Origin: Anaerolineae bacterium
GTDB lineage: Bacteria > Chloroflexota > Anaerolineae > B4-G1
DNA: 15,715 nt
Direction: 5' to 3'
Assembly (NCBI GenBank): GCA_030612585.1
Contig: JAUWNP010000101.1
Location: forward strand, 1-15,715
This document shows positions 1 to 7,535 of this stretch, one piece after another; position 1 is the first letter of the stretch; each line of letters opens with the position of its first letter. Under the pieces are notes generated by a model. It ran no database searches and was not told the DNA's origin. It saw only the letters and a program-made list of their open reading frames with translations. The position numbers and the translations under genes are program-made.

Positions 1-1567
1 AAGGCAGATGGGGCAAGGTGAAAGCTCTACAACATCTGCTGGCCCGCTCGTTTAGCGGTAAATCTCTGGCCGTAAAACGAGTGACAGAAAACCGGGGCAA
101 GAACACGCCAGGAGTGGACGGAGAAATCTGGGACACTCCGGCAAAGAAGATGAAGGCGGTACACGAGTTGCGACAGAGAGGCTATCGGCCTCAACCCTTA
201 CGACGAGTGTACATCCCCAAGAACAGCGGCAAGATGCGTCCACTAGGTATCCCAACGATGAGGGACAGAGCGATGCAGGCTCTTTACCTGCTGGCTCTCG
301 ACCCAATTGCCGAAACCCAAGCCGACCCGAACTCTTACGGGTTCAGAAAGAAACGCTGCCAGGCAGATGCGATTGCCCAGTGTTTCAATCTTCTGAGCCG
401 TAAAGTGTCGACCAGGGGGATACTAGAGGGCGACATCAAGGCGTGCTTCGACCGGATTAGCCACGAGTGGTTGTTGGAAAACATCCCGATGGAGAAAACA
501 TCCTCCGTCGGTGGCTGAAGGCCGGGTATATGGAGCACCACATCCTCCACCCTACGGAAGAAGGGACACCGCAAGGCGGCATCATCTCCCCAGTACTGGC
601 GAATATGGCCCTGGATGGCCTGGAGAAATATCTTCGAGAGCATCTTCCCCAGTACCAGAAAGGCCAAAGGGTTAAAGTAAACCTGGTGCGTTTCGCAGAT
701 GACTTTATCGCCACCGGATACGCGCGGGCATTTCTGGAGACTGTCGTCAAACCGCTGGTAGAACAATTCTTCAGGGAGCGTGGTCTGGAACTCTCGCCAG
801 AGAAAACCGTCATCACGCACATCGAGGATGGGTTCGATTTTCTCGGACAGAACATACGCAAGTACAACGGCAAACTACTCATCAAGCCGTCTCTCAAGAG
901 CATCCAATCGCTCTTGAGAAAAATCTGAAAAATCGTGAAGGCCAACCTGCAAGCCAGGACCGAGAACCTGATACGGTTGCTCAATCCCATCATACGGGGT
1001 TGGGTTCAGTATCACCGGCACGTGGTCAGCAAGGCAGTCTTCAGCGCCATAGACCACTTCATCTTCAAAATCCTGTGGCGATGGGCAAGAAGAAGACATC
1101 CAAACAAGAGTGCATATTGGGTTAAGGACAAGTACTTCCGTTCCCATAAAGCGCGTAACTGGATATTCTTCGGAGAGGGAGACAGGAGCAGCAAATGGGA
1201 AGCCTGGCTATACACTGCCGCGCGAACGCCTATTCGTAGGCACGTCAAAATCAGAGGCGAGGCTAATCCGTATGACCCTGCCTGGGAGATGTACTTTGAG
1301 AAACGCCTGAGCGTCAAAATGAAGGACAATTTGTCAGGCAGGCAAAAGTTGCTCTATTTGTGGAAGGAACAGAACCGAATATGCCCTGTTTGCAACCAGA
1401 AGATCACCGAATTGACGGGGTGGCACAACCACCATATCGTTTGGCGATCCAAAGGGGGCAGCGACAAGGCTGAAAACCGTGTGCTCCTACATCCTAACTG
1501 CCACAGACAGGTTCACAACCGGGGTATTACTGTTGGGAAACCGCGTCTTGTTCCGCAAGGCGTTTGA
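1..1567 (+). pseudogene. ltrA: Group II intron reverse transcriptase/maturase/HNH endonuclease, broken
   Basis: This is a LtrA-type intron protein that would splice its intron and copy it into DNA. It is open at the window edge in frame 3 (GRWGKVKALQ). RT blocks are visible: GVDG, the RPLGIPTMRDRAMQ block, GDIKACFDRIS (first catalytic Asp) to about 480, then GTPQGGIISPVLAN and RFADDF (the YADD-equivalent catalytic pair). Domain X follows (TENLIRLLNPIIRGWVQYHRH), then an HNH nuclease with CPVC, NHHI, and a CHRQVH ending. Two lesions break it. One base appears lost near 500, where ACATCCTC is expected to read ACAATCCTC (T-I-L), shifting frame 3 to frame 2. A TGA at 926-928 stands where an arginine codon (CGA or AGA) is usual (RKI-stop-KIVKAN). 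All domains except the ends of the breaks remain, so decay looks recent, or the lesions are sequencing errors. Confidence 0.92.
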
Positions 1568-1574
1568 GATGCTT

Positions 1575-1649
1575 GAGCCGTGTGAAGGGAGACTTTCACG
1601 CACGGTTCTTAGGGGGCTGGGGGCCAGCAATGGCTCCTGGCTACCCGAC
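1575..1649 (+). ncRNA. Group II intron domains V and VI with 3' splice end
   Basis: Domain V is exactly 34 bases (1575-1608). Lower stem GAGCCGTG pairs with CACGGTTC, a CG bulge follows (1599-1600), upper stem TGAAGG pairs with CTTTCA, and the loop is GAGA, a GNRA tetraloop. The catalytic AGC triad lies at 1576-1578. Domain VI folds as GGG (1612-1614) with CCC (1644-1646) and a 12-pair stem 1615-1626 with 1631-1642, closed by a GCAA tetraloop (1627-1630). It leaves A1643 unpaired as the probable branch point. I checked every pair by eye; several are G-T wobbles. The structure is fully formed despite the broken protein upstream. Confidence 0.9.
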
Positions 1650-1714
1650 CGCGGCTCGATTTCGGAAGTTAAAGCGTTGTTGTGAGACGTCCTGTACAAA
1701 ACGACACAGTGCAA

Positions 1715-1745
1715 ACCCGCCTGGCGGGTGAAGCCAACCGTTGGG
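1715..1745. repeat. Two adjacent small hairpins downstream of the intron
   Basis: ACCCGC and GCGGGT (1715-1720 and 1724-1729) form a perfect 6-base inverted repeat around CTG. AGCCAAC and GTTGGGCT follow at about 1732-1747 as a second, one-bulge hairpin. They sit between the intron 3' end and the secreted protein gene. There is no T-tract, so a classical terminator is not supported; they could belong to the 3' exon or to an old element end. No gene is recognised in 1650-1809. Confidence 0.4.
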
Positions 1746-1809
1746 CTGGGTACTTGATAGTCTTCGTTGATTATTGACAGTTCACAACATACTGAGGAGT
1801 CAACACAGA

Positions 1810-4266
1810 ATGCAGTCAAGAACTGCCTATCTGATTTCTTCCTGTATCATCTGCCTTTTCTTGACGGGGTCTGTGGTGGCGAACTCTGCTTTTTCCACGG
1901 ACGCAGCGGAGATTGGACCACCACCGCTTGCTGACATTCATGTTATGGACGGCAACACGCTTGTACCCCAGGGAGCCACGTGGGAGTATCTCGATGATGG
2001 CTCGGATCAAGGGACGGACTGGTCATCTCTCGATTTCGACGACAGCGCCTGGGTCTCCAGGCCAGCGCAGTTGGGCTACGGCGACGGGGACGAGGCCACG
2101 GTGGTGAGTTACGGCCCTGATGCGGAGGACAAGCATATCACCACCTACTTCCGACACGCCTTCACCGTGACGGCGCCCTCCGCCCTGCGTCTGCGCCTGC
2201 TGCGCGACGATGGGGCGGTGGCGTACCTGAACGGCACCGAGGTGTTTCGCACCAACGTGCCTAGCGGAACGATCGGCTGCCAAATCCTGGCCTCCGAGTG
2301 CGTCTGGGGAGAGGATGAGGACATCTTCCACGAGATCACCGTCAGCGCCGATCTTGCGGTGCGGGGAAAGAACGTGATCGCCGTGGAGATCCACCAGTGC
2401 GACCCCGGCAGCTCCGACATCAGTTTCGACCTGGAGCTCAGCCGAGCCGGTCCGCTCTGCCCATGCCTGCCGCGGTTCAGCCGGCCGGAGTTGCTGGCCG
2501 AGGTTCCAAGCGAGGGGCATCCGGGCTACCTCGTCGTCGAGGATCTGACTCAGGATGGCCATCCAGACGTTTTCGGCGTTCCAACCGAAGAGGGCGGCAC
2601 TGCAGACCTCGGCCCCGTCGTTCTGGTAAACGATGGCAACGGGGGCTTTGTCGAAGCCACTGCATCGGTGTTCCTTGGGCCCATTCCAGCGTTCACCGTG
2701 CCCCGCGAGATCGTCGTCGCCGACTTTAATGGAGACAGCCATCCTGATCTATTCGTTGCTGATCATGGACTCGATGACTGGCCTTGGCCCGGACATCAGA
2801 ACATATTGATCCTCTCTGCACCAGGCGGCAAGCTGGTGGATGCCACCGGCCCCCTGCCGCAGCAGTCGGACATGACCCACTCGGCCGACGCCGCAGACAT
2901 CGATGGCGATGGCGACCAGGACCTGTACATCGGCAACATGATTTACGACCGTCCCCCCCCTCAGCTCTGGCTAAACGACGGCAGTGGCCAATTCACCAGG
3001 GGCGAGGAGGGACGCCTGCCGGAAGCACAGACAGACCTCAGTCAGAACGCCTACAGCGCCTCCCTCTTCGCCGACGTCAATGCAGATGGTGCACCCGACC
3101 TGATCCTCGGCACGGGCGGACCGGAATGTGGCAGTGGCGACGACTCTGTCGTCCTATTGAACGATGGCCAGGGCTGGTTCTCGCTGCTGCCCGGTGCGGT
3201 GCCTCCGCACGAGTTGGGCCAGACGTCTTACAGCCACGCGCTCGACATCCAGGCGGCCGACCTCAATGGCGACCAACACCTTGATCTGGTGTTCGTCCTT
3301 ACGCGTATGCTACCACCGCCCGGCGGTTACGTGGGTCGTATCATCCAGATCCTGATCGGCAACGGGGACGGCACTTTCCGGGACGAGACGGACACGCGCT
3401 TGCCGCAGGAGGAAAACTACGAGGAGGAATTCCCGTCCGCGAGTTGGATTGACCTCGACTACGATGGCGATTTGGATCTGGCCACCGCTTTGTGGATGTG
3501 GTGGTACCCCGCCCCGTTCTATCTCAACGATGGCCGGGGCACGTTCACGCCATGGGAGCAGCCGCTGGCCCTTACGCCATTCGATTTCGGGGACATAGAT
3601 GGCGACGGACGCCGTGATCTTCTGTTCGCGCTAGACAGAGAGGAAGAGACTCCCGATCGCTATTTCGCCATGCGCAGCGCGCGCAGCGGAGGCTGTCCAG
3701 CCGCGTTCCTGCCGGTGGTCTTGAAGGCGGGGGAGTCGTCAGAGCCGGTGGTGGATGGCTCCGTCCATGTGATTCCGGTATGGGGCAAGATATGGGGTGT
3801 GTGGACCCCCTTCGAGACCGTGCACGTGGATCTGAGGACCCCGTCCGGCGCGCTCAAGGACACCACCTTGGGCACGGCCGACAGCCAGGGGGAGCTGATG
3901 GTGACGTTCCATCATCCATTCGGTTGGATCGCTGAGAGAGACCGGATCACGTTGATCCCCACGGACGGCGCCCCAGTGACTTTCCCGGTCAAGCTGCCCA
4001 CAGCGACCGCGGACGCGGGAACGAACACCATCGTCGGCGTCGCCGAGCCGGGGGCGCGCGTTGAGGCGGTGGTCATGCGTCTAGGCAGCGAATCGCACAG
4101 CCTGGAGACAGAGGCGTCCAGCGACGGCGCCTTCTCGTTCGACTTCACGCCGTTTCTCGACTGGGAGGCGGACGACCTCCTGCGTGTGTGGCAGTGGGTG
4201 ACCGAGTATGCGGCGATTGAGATCACCGAGGAGTCGCCGGAGATGACGGTGCTGCCCGGCCCGTAG
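1810..4266 (+). CDS. Secreted FG-GAP/VCBS beta-propeller protein
   Basis: An 818-residue exported protein of unknown ligand. ATG 1810 is preferred over the upstream TTG at 1774 because GAGGAG (1794-1799) precedes it and a signal peptide starts there (charged start, LISSCIICLFLTGSVVA core, cleavage near residues 28-30). Residues about 54-211 resemble the galactose-binding-like beta-sandwich of many secreted proteins (WEYLDDGSDQGTDW, DDSAWVSRPAQLGYGDGDE, LRLLRDDGAVAYLNG). Seven calcium-type motifs follow: near residues 245 (DLTQDGHPD), 305 (DFNGDSHPD), 363 (DIDGDGDQD), 422 (DVNADGAPD), 484 (DLNGDQHLD), 548 (DLDYDGDLD) and 595 (DIDGDGRRD). This fits one closed seven-bladed propeller, as in integrin alpha-like FG-GAP proteins. 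A linker with FLPVVLK at about residues 633-639 and a beta-rich C-terminal region complete it. Likely surface adhesion or polymer binding; no catalytic motif was seen. Not part of the C1 operon. Confidence 0.88.
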   Translation: MQSRTAYLISSCIICLFLTGSVVANSAFSTDAAEIGPPPLADIHVMDGNTLVPQGATWEYLDDGSDQGTDWSSLDFDDSAWVSRPAQLGYGDGDEATVVSYGPDAEDKHITTYFRHAFTVTAPSALRLRLLRDDGAVAYLNGTEVFRTNVPSGTIGCQILASECVWGEDEDIFHEITVSADLAVRGKNVIAVEIHQCDPGSSDISFDLELSRAGPLCPCLPRFSRPELLAEVPSEGHPGYLVVEDLTQDGHPDVFGVPTEEGGTADLGPVVLVNDGNGGFVEATASVFLGPIPAFTVPREIVVADFNGDSHPDLFVADHGLDDWPWPGHQNILILSAPGGKLVDATGPLPQQSDMTHSADAADIDGDGDQDLYIGNMIYDRPPPQLWLNDGSGQFTRGEEGRLPEAQTDLSQNAYSASLFADVNADGAPDLILGTGGPECGSGDDSVVLLNDGQGWFSLLPGAVPPHELGQTSYSHALDIQAADLNGDQHLDLVFVLTRMLPPPGGYVGRIIQILIGNGDGTFRDETDTRLPQEENYEEEFPSASWIDLDYDGDLDLATALWMWWYPAPFYLNDGRGTFTPWEQPLALTPFDFGDIDGDGRRDLLFALDREEETPDRYFAMRSARSGGCPAAFLPVVLKAGESSEPVVDGSVHVIPVWGKIWGVWTPFETVHVDLRTPSGALKDTTLGTADSQGELMVTFHHPFGWIAERDRITLIPTDGAPVTFPVKLPTATADAGTNTIVGVAEPGARVEAVVMRLGSESHSLETEASSDGAFSFDFTPFLDWEADDLLRVWQWVTEYAAIEITEESPEMTVLPGP

Positions 4267-4293
4267 TCGCATAGCGACGGTGTTCGTGAACAC
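4266..4293. repeat. Tandem perfect palindromes at the end of the propeller gene
   Basis: GTCGC-ATA-GCGAC (4266-4278) begins at the last base of the TAG stop, and GTGTTC-GT-GAACAC (4280-4293) follows one base later. Both are perfect inverted repeats. Their position directly after a stop codon suggests an RNA end or stability element, but no U-tract follows, so an intrinsic terminator is only one possibility; a factor-dependent end or chance is also open. Confidence 0.45.
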
Positions 4294-4639
4294 GGATACG
4301 ATGAAAGCCCGGCGGATGGCTCTTGGGTTGCAGCATGCTCATGCCCTCTATCGGTGGAAGCCAAGTCAGAGGGTGGCCGACGGCTGAGGAAAGCGGCCCA
4401 ATAGCCCAACAATGCCCATGTACCCGACCGCGCAATCTTGGTTGGTCATTGAGGTGGGTTTCCGGCAAAATTGGTTTCGCCAGCAAAGCAGTTTTCAAAG
4501 CAACGGTTTACCGCTTGCGAGGTGGTGGTCGCTGTAGTAAACTGGCTTCTATTGAGGTTGTGTTCGCTGCGGCGGGTAATGGGCGGCGTTGGGCGGCGAC
4601 GCAGCCACTCCTCGGATAGAGTGGAAAGGATGAATAAAA
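4294..4639. other. Intergenic stretch without a recognisable gene
   Basis: About 350 bases separate the propeller gene from the membrane protein gene. Open frames here (for example 4323-4619 plus) give low-complexity translations with no motif I recognise and no good ribosome site, so I do not call them genes. The only candidate signals are the palindromes at its left edge and the promoter-like pair at 4515-4543. Confidence 0.6.
4515..4543 (+). promoter_or_regulatory. Candidate sigma70-type promoter for the membrane protein gene
   Basis: TTGCGA (4515-4520) and TAAACT (4538-4543) are separated by exactly 17 bases. They match 4 of 6 consensus positions each. The same -10 hexamer TAAACT occurs in the stronger candidate promoter at 7536-7564. 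It would leave a leader of about 90 bases before ATG 4640. Moderate-weak, since such matches arise by chance. Confidence 0.35.
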
Positions 4640-5350
4640 ATGATGAAGCAAGTTGCTAATACCGAAACCGCAGAGTCCCGCTGGAAGTGGCTCTACAGAA
4701 TCGGCGGTGGGGCTGCCCTGATCTCAGCAGCGCTGATTCCAATAAGTATCATCACCTTTTTCATCTGACCGTTGCTCCCAGACAACATATTCACCGTCAT
4801 TCAGAACAACAGGTTTGCGGGCCTCATGAGCCTTGACTTCTTGTACTTGGTGGGAAGCTTTTTTGCAATCCCGATCTTCCTCACCCTCTACATTACGCTC
4901 AGACGAGCCAGTGAATCTTTCTCGGCTCTTGCTTTGGCTCTGGGCTTCGTAGGGCTCGTATCGCTTATCCCGGCGAGGCCGATCTTCGAGATGCTTTCCC
5001 TCAGCGACCAATATGCGGCTGCGACCACAGAGACCCAGAGATCTGAACTCTTGGCGGCTGGGAAGGCAACGCTTGCACTCTTCCATGGCACGGCTTTCAA
5101 TGTACATTACATCCTTGGGTCTGCTTCCCTTCCAATCAGCTCCGCCGTCATGTTGCGGAGCCATACTTTCAACAAAGCAACTGCCTATGTGGGACTGATA
5201 ACCAATGTGCTCGTATTCACTTATTACGTGCCAACGATAGGTGTCTACCTTTCGCTCCTTTCGGTCGTGGGTTACTTGATATGGTGGCTCCTGATAGCCC
5301 GAAGACTCTTGCATCTAGGGACGGGTGTCTTGCCAGAAGAGGCGCAATGA
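4640..5350 (+). pseudogene. DUF4386-like multi-span membrane protein with in-frame TGA
   Basis: Reading from ATG 4640 (or 4643), preceded by GGAAAGG (4623-4629), gives a 236-codon frame with about six hydrophobic segments. It resembles uncharacterised bacterial membrane proteins related to DUF4386, which carry the same motif seen here (SLSDQYAAATTETQRSELLAAG, as two overlapping parts of about 80 residues into the second half) and RSHTFNKATAYVGLITN. A TGA at 4766-4768 splits it after 42 codons: the upstream part has the first membrane span (GGGAALISAALIPISIITFFI, 21 residues shortened here to its core ISAALIPISIITFF) and the downstream part continues in the same frame as PLLPDNIFTVIQNNRFAG. 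A tryptophan (TGG) is usual before the proline-rich turn in such proteins, so a G-to-A change explains it. It is either a point-mutation pseudogene, a sequence error, or UGA readthrough. Other genes here use TGA as stop, arguing against a changed code. Confidence 0.75.
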
Positions 5351-5410
5351 AGCTATCAGAGAACTGTAATTGTGATGCCGCATGAAAGAAACGCTGCCCA
5401 ACACTGGTTG

Positions 5411-5737
5411 CAGCCGTTGCCCTTCGAAACGCTCGTCCGCCTCCAATTCGGCGCGCAAGGTCTTCGGCCCCCATCCAGGATGAGCGGCACGCCAAGCGCG
5501 CAGCGTTTCACGGAGCCGGACTGGATAGGAACTCAAAGCACCAGTGGCCGGGCGGCCCATCTTCGAGGCCAATCCTTTACGCCCGTCTCGCCGCGCCCGC
5601 CGTCGCCACTTCCGCACAGTCGGGATTGCCCATCTCACCTCGGAGGCGATCTGCGAGGCGGTATACCCCTGTCTAGACATCTGATCCATAGTGACCCGGT
5701 CTTGCAAGGTCGTTATTCTGGTCATCTCTCCCTCCAC
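5411..5737 (-). pseudogene. IS481-like transposase, N-terminal fragment
   Basis: On the minus strand, residues 1-109 match the front of IS481-type DDE transposases: a helix-turn-helix (MSRQGYTASQIASEV, then TVRKWRRRARRDGRKGL), the GRPATG turn, and HPGWGPKTLRAELEADERF. Homology stops at about 5411; the next residues up to a stop at 5315 look like unrelated out-of-register sequence overlapping the end of the membrane protein gene. The whole catalytic DDE core, normally another 200 or more residues, is missing, so it cannot transpose by itself. The start could be the ATG at 5737 or the MTR four codons inside. Confidence 0.8.
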
Positions 5738-5835
5738 ATTTCCAGTTTAGGGAGATGATGTCTTGTCAACAGCGTATTGTCAAGGTCAGGGGTGATACGA
5801 CTTTATTGGACTTTTAGGGTACGACTTAATTGGAT
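5738..5835 (-). repeat. IS481-like element end with paired TACGACTT repeats
   Basis: TACGACTTTATTGGA (5796-5810) and TACGACTTAATTGGA (5820-5834) are near-identical direct repeats starting 24 bases apart; a shorter TTGTCAA pair lies at 5764-5770 and 5778-5784. They are upstream of the transposase fragment on its own strand, where a transposase-binding element end is expected. I infer that the surviving outer end of the insertion sequence lies at about 5835, inside the possible TTG start region of the next gene. No matching end was found on the truncated side. Confidence 0.6.
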
Positions 5836-6729
5836 TCGACAGAAGACACTGGGAGGCGACAAATCAATAAGATCCTGCTTCAATTGAGTAGCGATAGATT
5901 CGCCAGCGTCTTTGACGCCATCACAGTCTACGATACAGACGTGGACAGTGTGATCCAGCACGGTGGGGTCACGCCGGATGACGTGCGCGACATGGTCCAC
6001 GGAGCAATGTTCGCCCGGAGCGGAGACGACCTGAAGAACACGGCCGTTCTCATCGGGGGTTCCGATGTCCCCACGTGTGAGGCCATTCTGCAGGCTGTCC
6101 AGGCGGAATTCTTCGGCCCGGTGCGAGTCTCGGTGATGCTCGACGCCAATGGTTGTAACACAACAGCCGCCGCTATCGTGACCAAGATTCTCTCGGCCGG
6201 CGAGGTGATAGGAAAGAAGATAGTTGTCCTGGCCGGGACGGGCCCCGTCGGGCTACGGACGGCAGCCCTGCTGGCCCAGGAGGAGGCGCAGGTGATGCTC
6301 ACCTCCCGCTGCCTGGCCCGGGCGGAGTCGGCACGTGTTTCCATCGCGGAACGGTTCGGCGTGCAGGCCGGCGTTGCCGAGGCGGTGGACGTGGCAGGAA
6401 TCCGTCGCGTCCTGAAGGGGGCTTACGCGGTGCTGGCCGCCGGCGCAGCCGGGGTCGTGCTATTGCCCGAGGCGGTCTGGGTGGGACATCCGACTCTCCG
6501 CGTGCTGGCTGACGTCAACGCTGTGCCGCCCCTGGGTATTGAGGGCATTGAGCCAGCCTGGGACGGCGAGGTGAGGGATGGCAAGGTTTTCTTTGGCGCG
6601 TATGGGATCGGCGGCTTGAAGATGAAGATCCATCGTACCTGCATCACCCGTCTCTTCGAGCGGAATGATCTGGTGCTTGATGCGGAGGAGATTCGCGCCA
6701 TTGCCAGGGAAGGGGTTTGCTTTGAGTGA
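5830..6729 (+). CDS. mtdB: Methylene-tetrahydromethanopterin dehydrogenase (MtdA/MtdB type)
   Basis: Oxidises methylene-H4MPT to methenyl-H4MPT with NAD(P), in the cytoplasm. Family signatures: GGVTPDDVRDMVHGAMF, ALIGG-like VLIGGSDV, EFFGPVRVSVMLDANGC with NTTAAA, the Rossmann loop VLAGTGPVGLRTAALLA (about residues 133-149 counted from 5830), and the end GIGGLKMKIHRTCITRLFE, very close to MtdB of methylotrophs. Length (288-299 codons) is normal. The start is unusual. By alignment with MtdB (MKKLLFQF), the first residue falls on the ATC at 5863 (I-N-K-I-L-L-Q-L), which has GGGAGG at 5851-5856 six bases ahead. No ATG or GTG fits. The coordinates given use the TTG at 5830, which lies in the insertion sequence end. 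First gene of the C1 operon; its stop overlaps the fwdD start region. Confidence 0.88.
   Translation: MDSTEDTGRRQINKILLQLSSDRFASVFDAITVYDTDVDSVIQHGGVTPDDVRDMVHGAMFARSGDDLKNTAVLIGGSDVPTCEAILQAVQAEFFGPVRVSVMLDANGCNTTAAAIVTKILSAGEVIGKKIVVLAGTGPVGLRTAALLAQEEAQVMLTSRCLARAESARVSIAERFGVQAGVAEAVDVAGIRRVLKGAYAVLAAGAAGVVLLPEAVWVGHPTLRVLADVNAVPPLGIEGIEPAWDGEVRDGKVFFGAYGIGGLKMKIHRTCITRLFERNDLVLDAEEIRAIAREGVCFE
5851..5865 (+). promoter_or_regulatory. Shine-Dalgarno site in front of an ATC at the homologous mtdB start
   Basis: GGGAGG (5851-5856) is spaced six bases from ATC (5863-5865). Residue-by-residue alignment with MtdB puts the normal initiator methionine at this ATC. The site therefore marks the ancestral start: either the G of ATG has changed to C, or AUC is used at low efficiency, as non-AUG starts such as AUU in infC are. 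Confidence 0.6.
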
Positions 6730-6736
6730 GGGCTTC

Positions 6737-6925
6737 ATGTTGATCACGGGACGCACGCCCGAACAGGGGAAGGCCCTGCACCAGGGCAAATGCTCGGAGG
6801 TATACCGCCGCGCTACGGCGCTGGTGGAGATGAGTCCGGAGGATATGGCCCGCCTGGGAATCGAAGAGGGGCAGATCGTCCAGGTGCGTACAGCGGCGGG
6901 GCAGGTGGAGGTGGTCGTGCGCGCC
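6737..6925 (+). pseudogene. fwdD: Formylmethanofuran dehydrogenase subunit D-like, 3' truncated
   Basis: ATG 6737 (or TTG 6722, overlapping the mtdB stop) opens a frame reading MLITGRTPEQGKALHQGK, then EMSPEDMARLGIEEGQIVQV. These are the start and core of the molybdopterin-dinucleotide-binding domain of FwdD/FmdD, which helps hold the molybdenum or tungsten cofactor in formylmethanofuran dehydrogenase. Only about 63 codons of a usual ~130 remain. Near 6918-6925 the match ends and the DNA continues, in another frame, as an alpha/beta hydrolase; the fwdD frame runs on meaninglessly to a stop at 7009. The tight link to mtdB shows it was in the operon. The fragment alone is unlikely to bind cofactor. 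Confidence 0.75.
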
Positions 6926-7504
6926 GGAATACAAGTTTCCGGCCCAGATCGAAGATGTAAAGTGTGCCGTCCGTCACCTGCGAGCAAATGTCGCTGCATA
7001 CAACCTTGACCCAGACCGAATTGGCGCGTGGGGTAACAGTGCCGGTGGACATCTCGTTTCGCTACTTGGTGTGACCGATGCCAGCGCCGGCTTCGAGGGC
7101 AGCGGGGGGTATGCTGGCCAGTCCAGTCGGGTGCAGGCCGTGGTGGATGGGTACGGCCCGGCAGATTTGACCCAGGATTTTTCCGGGTTCTCCTCCTGGG
7201 GCAATATAGGGTATTCGGCGTCAGAGAATCATCGTCGCAGATAATTGTGCGCGCTAGTCCGGTCACCTACGTGTCGAGTGACGATCCCCCTTTCCTCATT
7301 TTGCAAGGCGAGAGCGACACACTGGTACCGCCGAGTCAATCCGAAACCCTTTATCAACATCTGACAGCAGCCGGTGTCCCGGCAACCCTGGTGATGGTGG
7401 AAAACGCCGGTCATGGTCTCAAGCCCGTCGGTGGCGCAATGAACCCCTCACGCTCCGAGATAACCCAGATCATCGCGGACTTTTTTGACGAGCGCTTGAA
7501 ATAG
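6921..7504 (+). pseudogene. Alpha/beta hydrolase (BD-FAE/esterase type), 5' truncated and frameshifted
   Basis: From 6921 the frame reads APEYKFPAQIEDVKCAVRHL, then LDPDRIGAWGNSAGGHLVSL with the nucleophile elbow GNSAGG, up to a TAA at 7242-7244. The C-terminal part continues in a different frame (about 7250-7504): SPVTYVSSDDPPFLILQGESD with the acid Asp, LVPPSQSETLYQHL, and NAGHGLK with the catalytic His. So all three catalytic residues survive, but in two frames, and about 30-40 residues usually found between PADLTQ and SPVTYV seem missing. The N-terminal third including the oxyanion HGG motif is absent because the left end is fused to fwdD. Nothing links this enzyme to C1 metabolism; it appears to be a passenger on a recombined segment. 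Confidence 0.78.
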
Positions 7505-7535
7505 CGCCAGCGGGTAGAAGACCCTATGCCCTTGA

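Larger units (their letters stand above)
1..1649 (+). mobile_element. Group II intron, 3' part (5' end outside window)
   Basis: The stretch holds a group II intron-encoded protein reading frame (1-1567) followed within 10 bases by a ribozyme domain V (1575-1608) and domain VI (1612-1646), the standard order in bacterial retroelement introns. The 3' end is placed at about 1649, after CTACCCGAC, because the bulged domain VI adenosine at 1643 is then the seventh base from the end, which is usual for the branch point. The 5' ribozyme domains and the 5' exon are before the window, so the intron class and the insertion target cannot be fixed. The protein is disrupted, so self-mobility is unlikely unless a related maturase acts in trans. 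Confidence 0.9.

Noticed and set aside
1650..1685. 3' exon resembles 5S rRNA (TTTCGGAAGTTAAAGCG against the CGGAAGTTAAGC segment)
   Set aside because: Only about 12-14 bases match and the following bases do not continue as 5S rRNA; no stem partners were found in 1650-1770.
1715..1750. Integron attC-like site (GTTGGGC core next to a group II intron)
   Set aside because: The left core does not fit RYYYAAC and the palindrome is far too short for attC.
1774..1800. TTGACA at 1774 as a -35 box for the propeller gene
   Set aside because: No -10 box at proper spacing before the ATG 1810; the nearest candidate is too close and overlaps the ribosome site.
2023..2742. Long minus-strand open frame inside the propeller gene
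   Set aside because: It is antisense to a clear coding frame, with no motif and no ribosome site; a by-product of GC-rich codons.
4323..4619. Small open frame in the 4294-4639 gap
   Set aside because: No ribosome site or family likeness, low-complexity translation, and it would overlap the candidate promoter.
926..4768. Genome-wide UGA recoding to explain both in-frame TGAs
   Set aside because: Several intact genes here (mtdB, the DUF234 ATPase, fwdC, the TatD hydrolase) end at TGA, tryptophans elsewhere are TGG, and the TGA at 926 replaces arginine rather than tryptophan.
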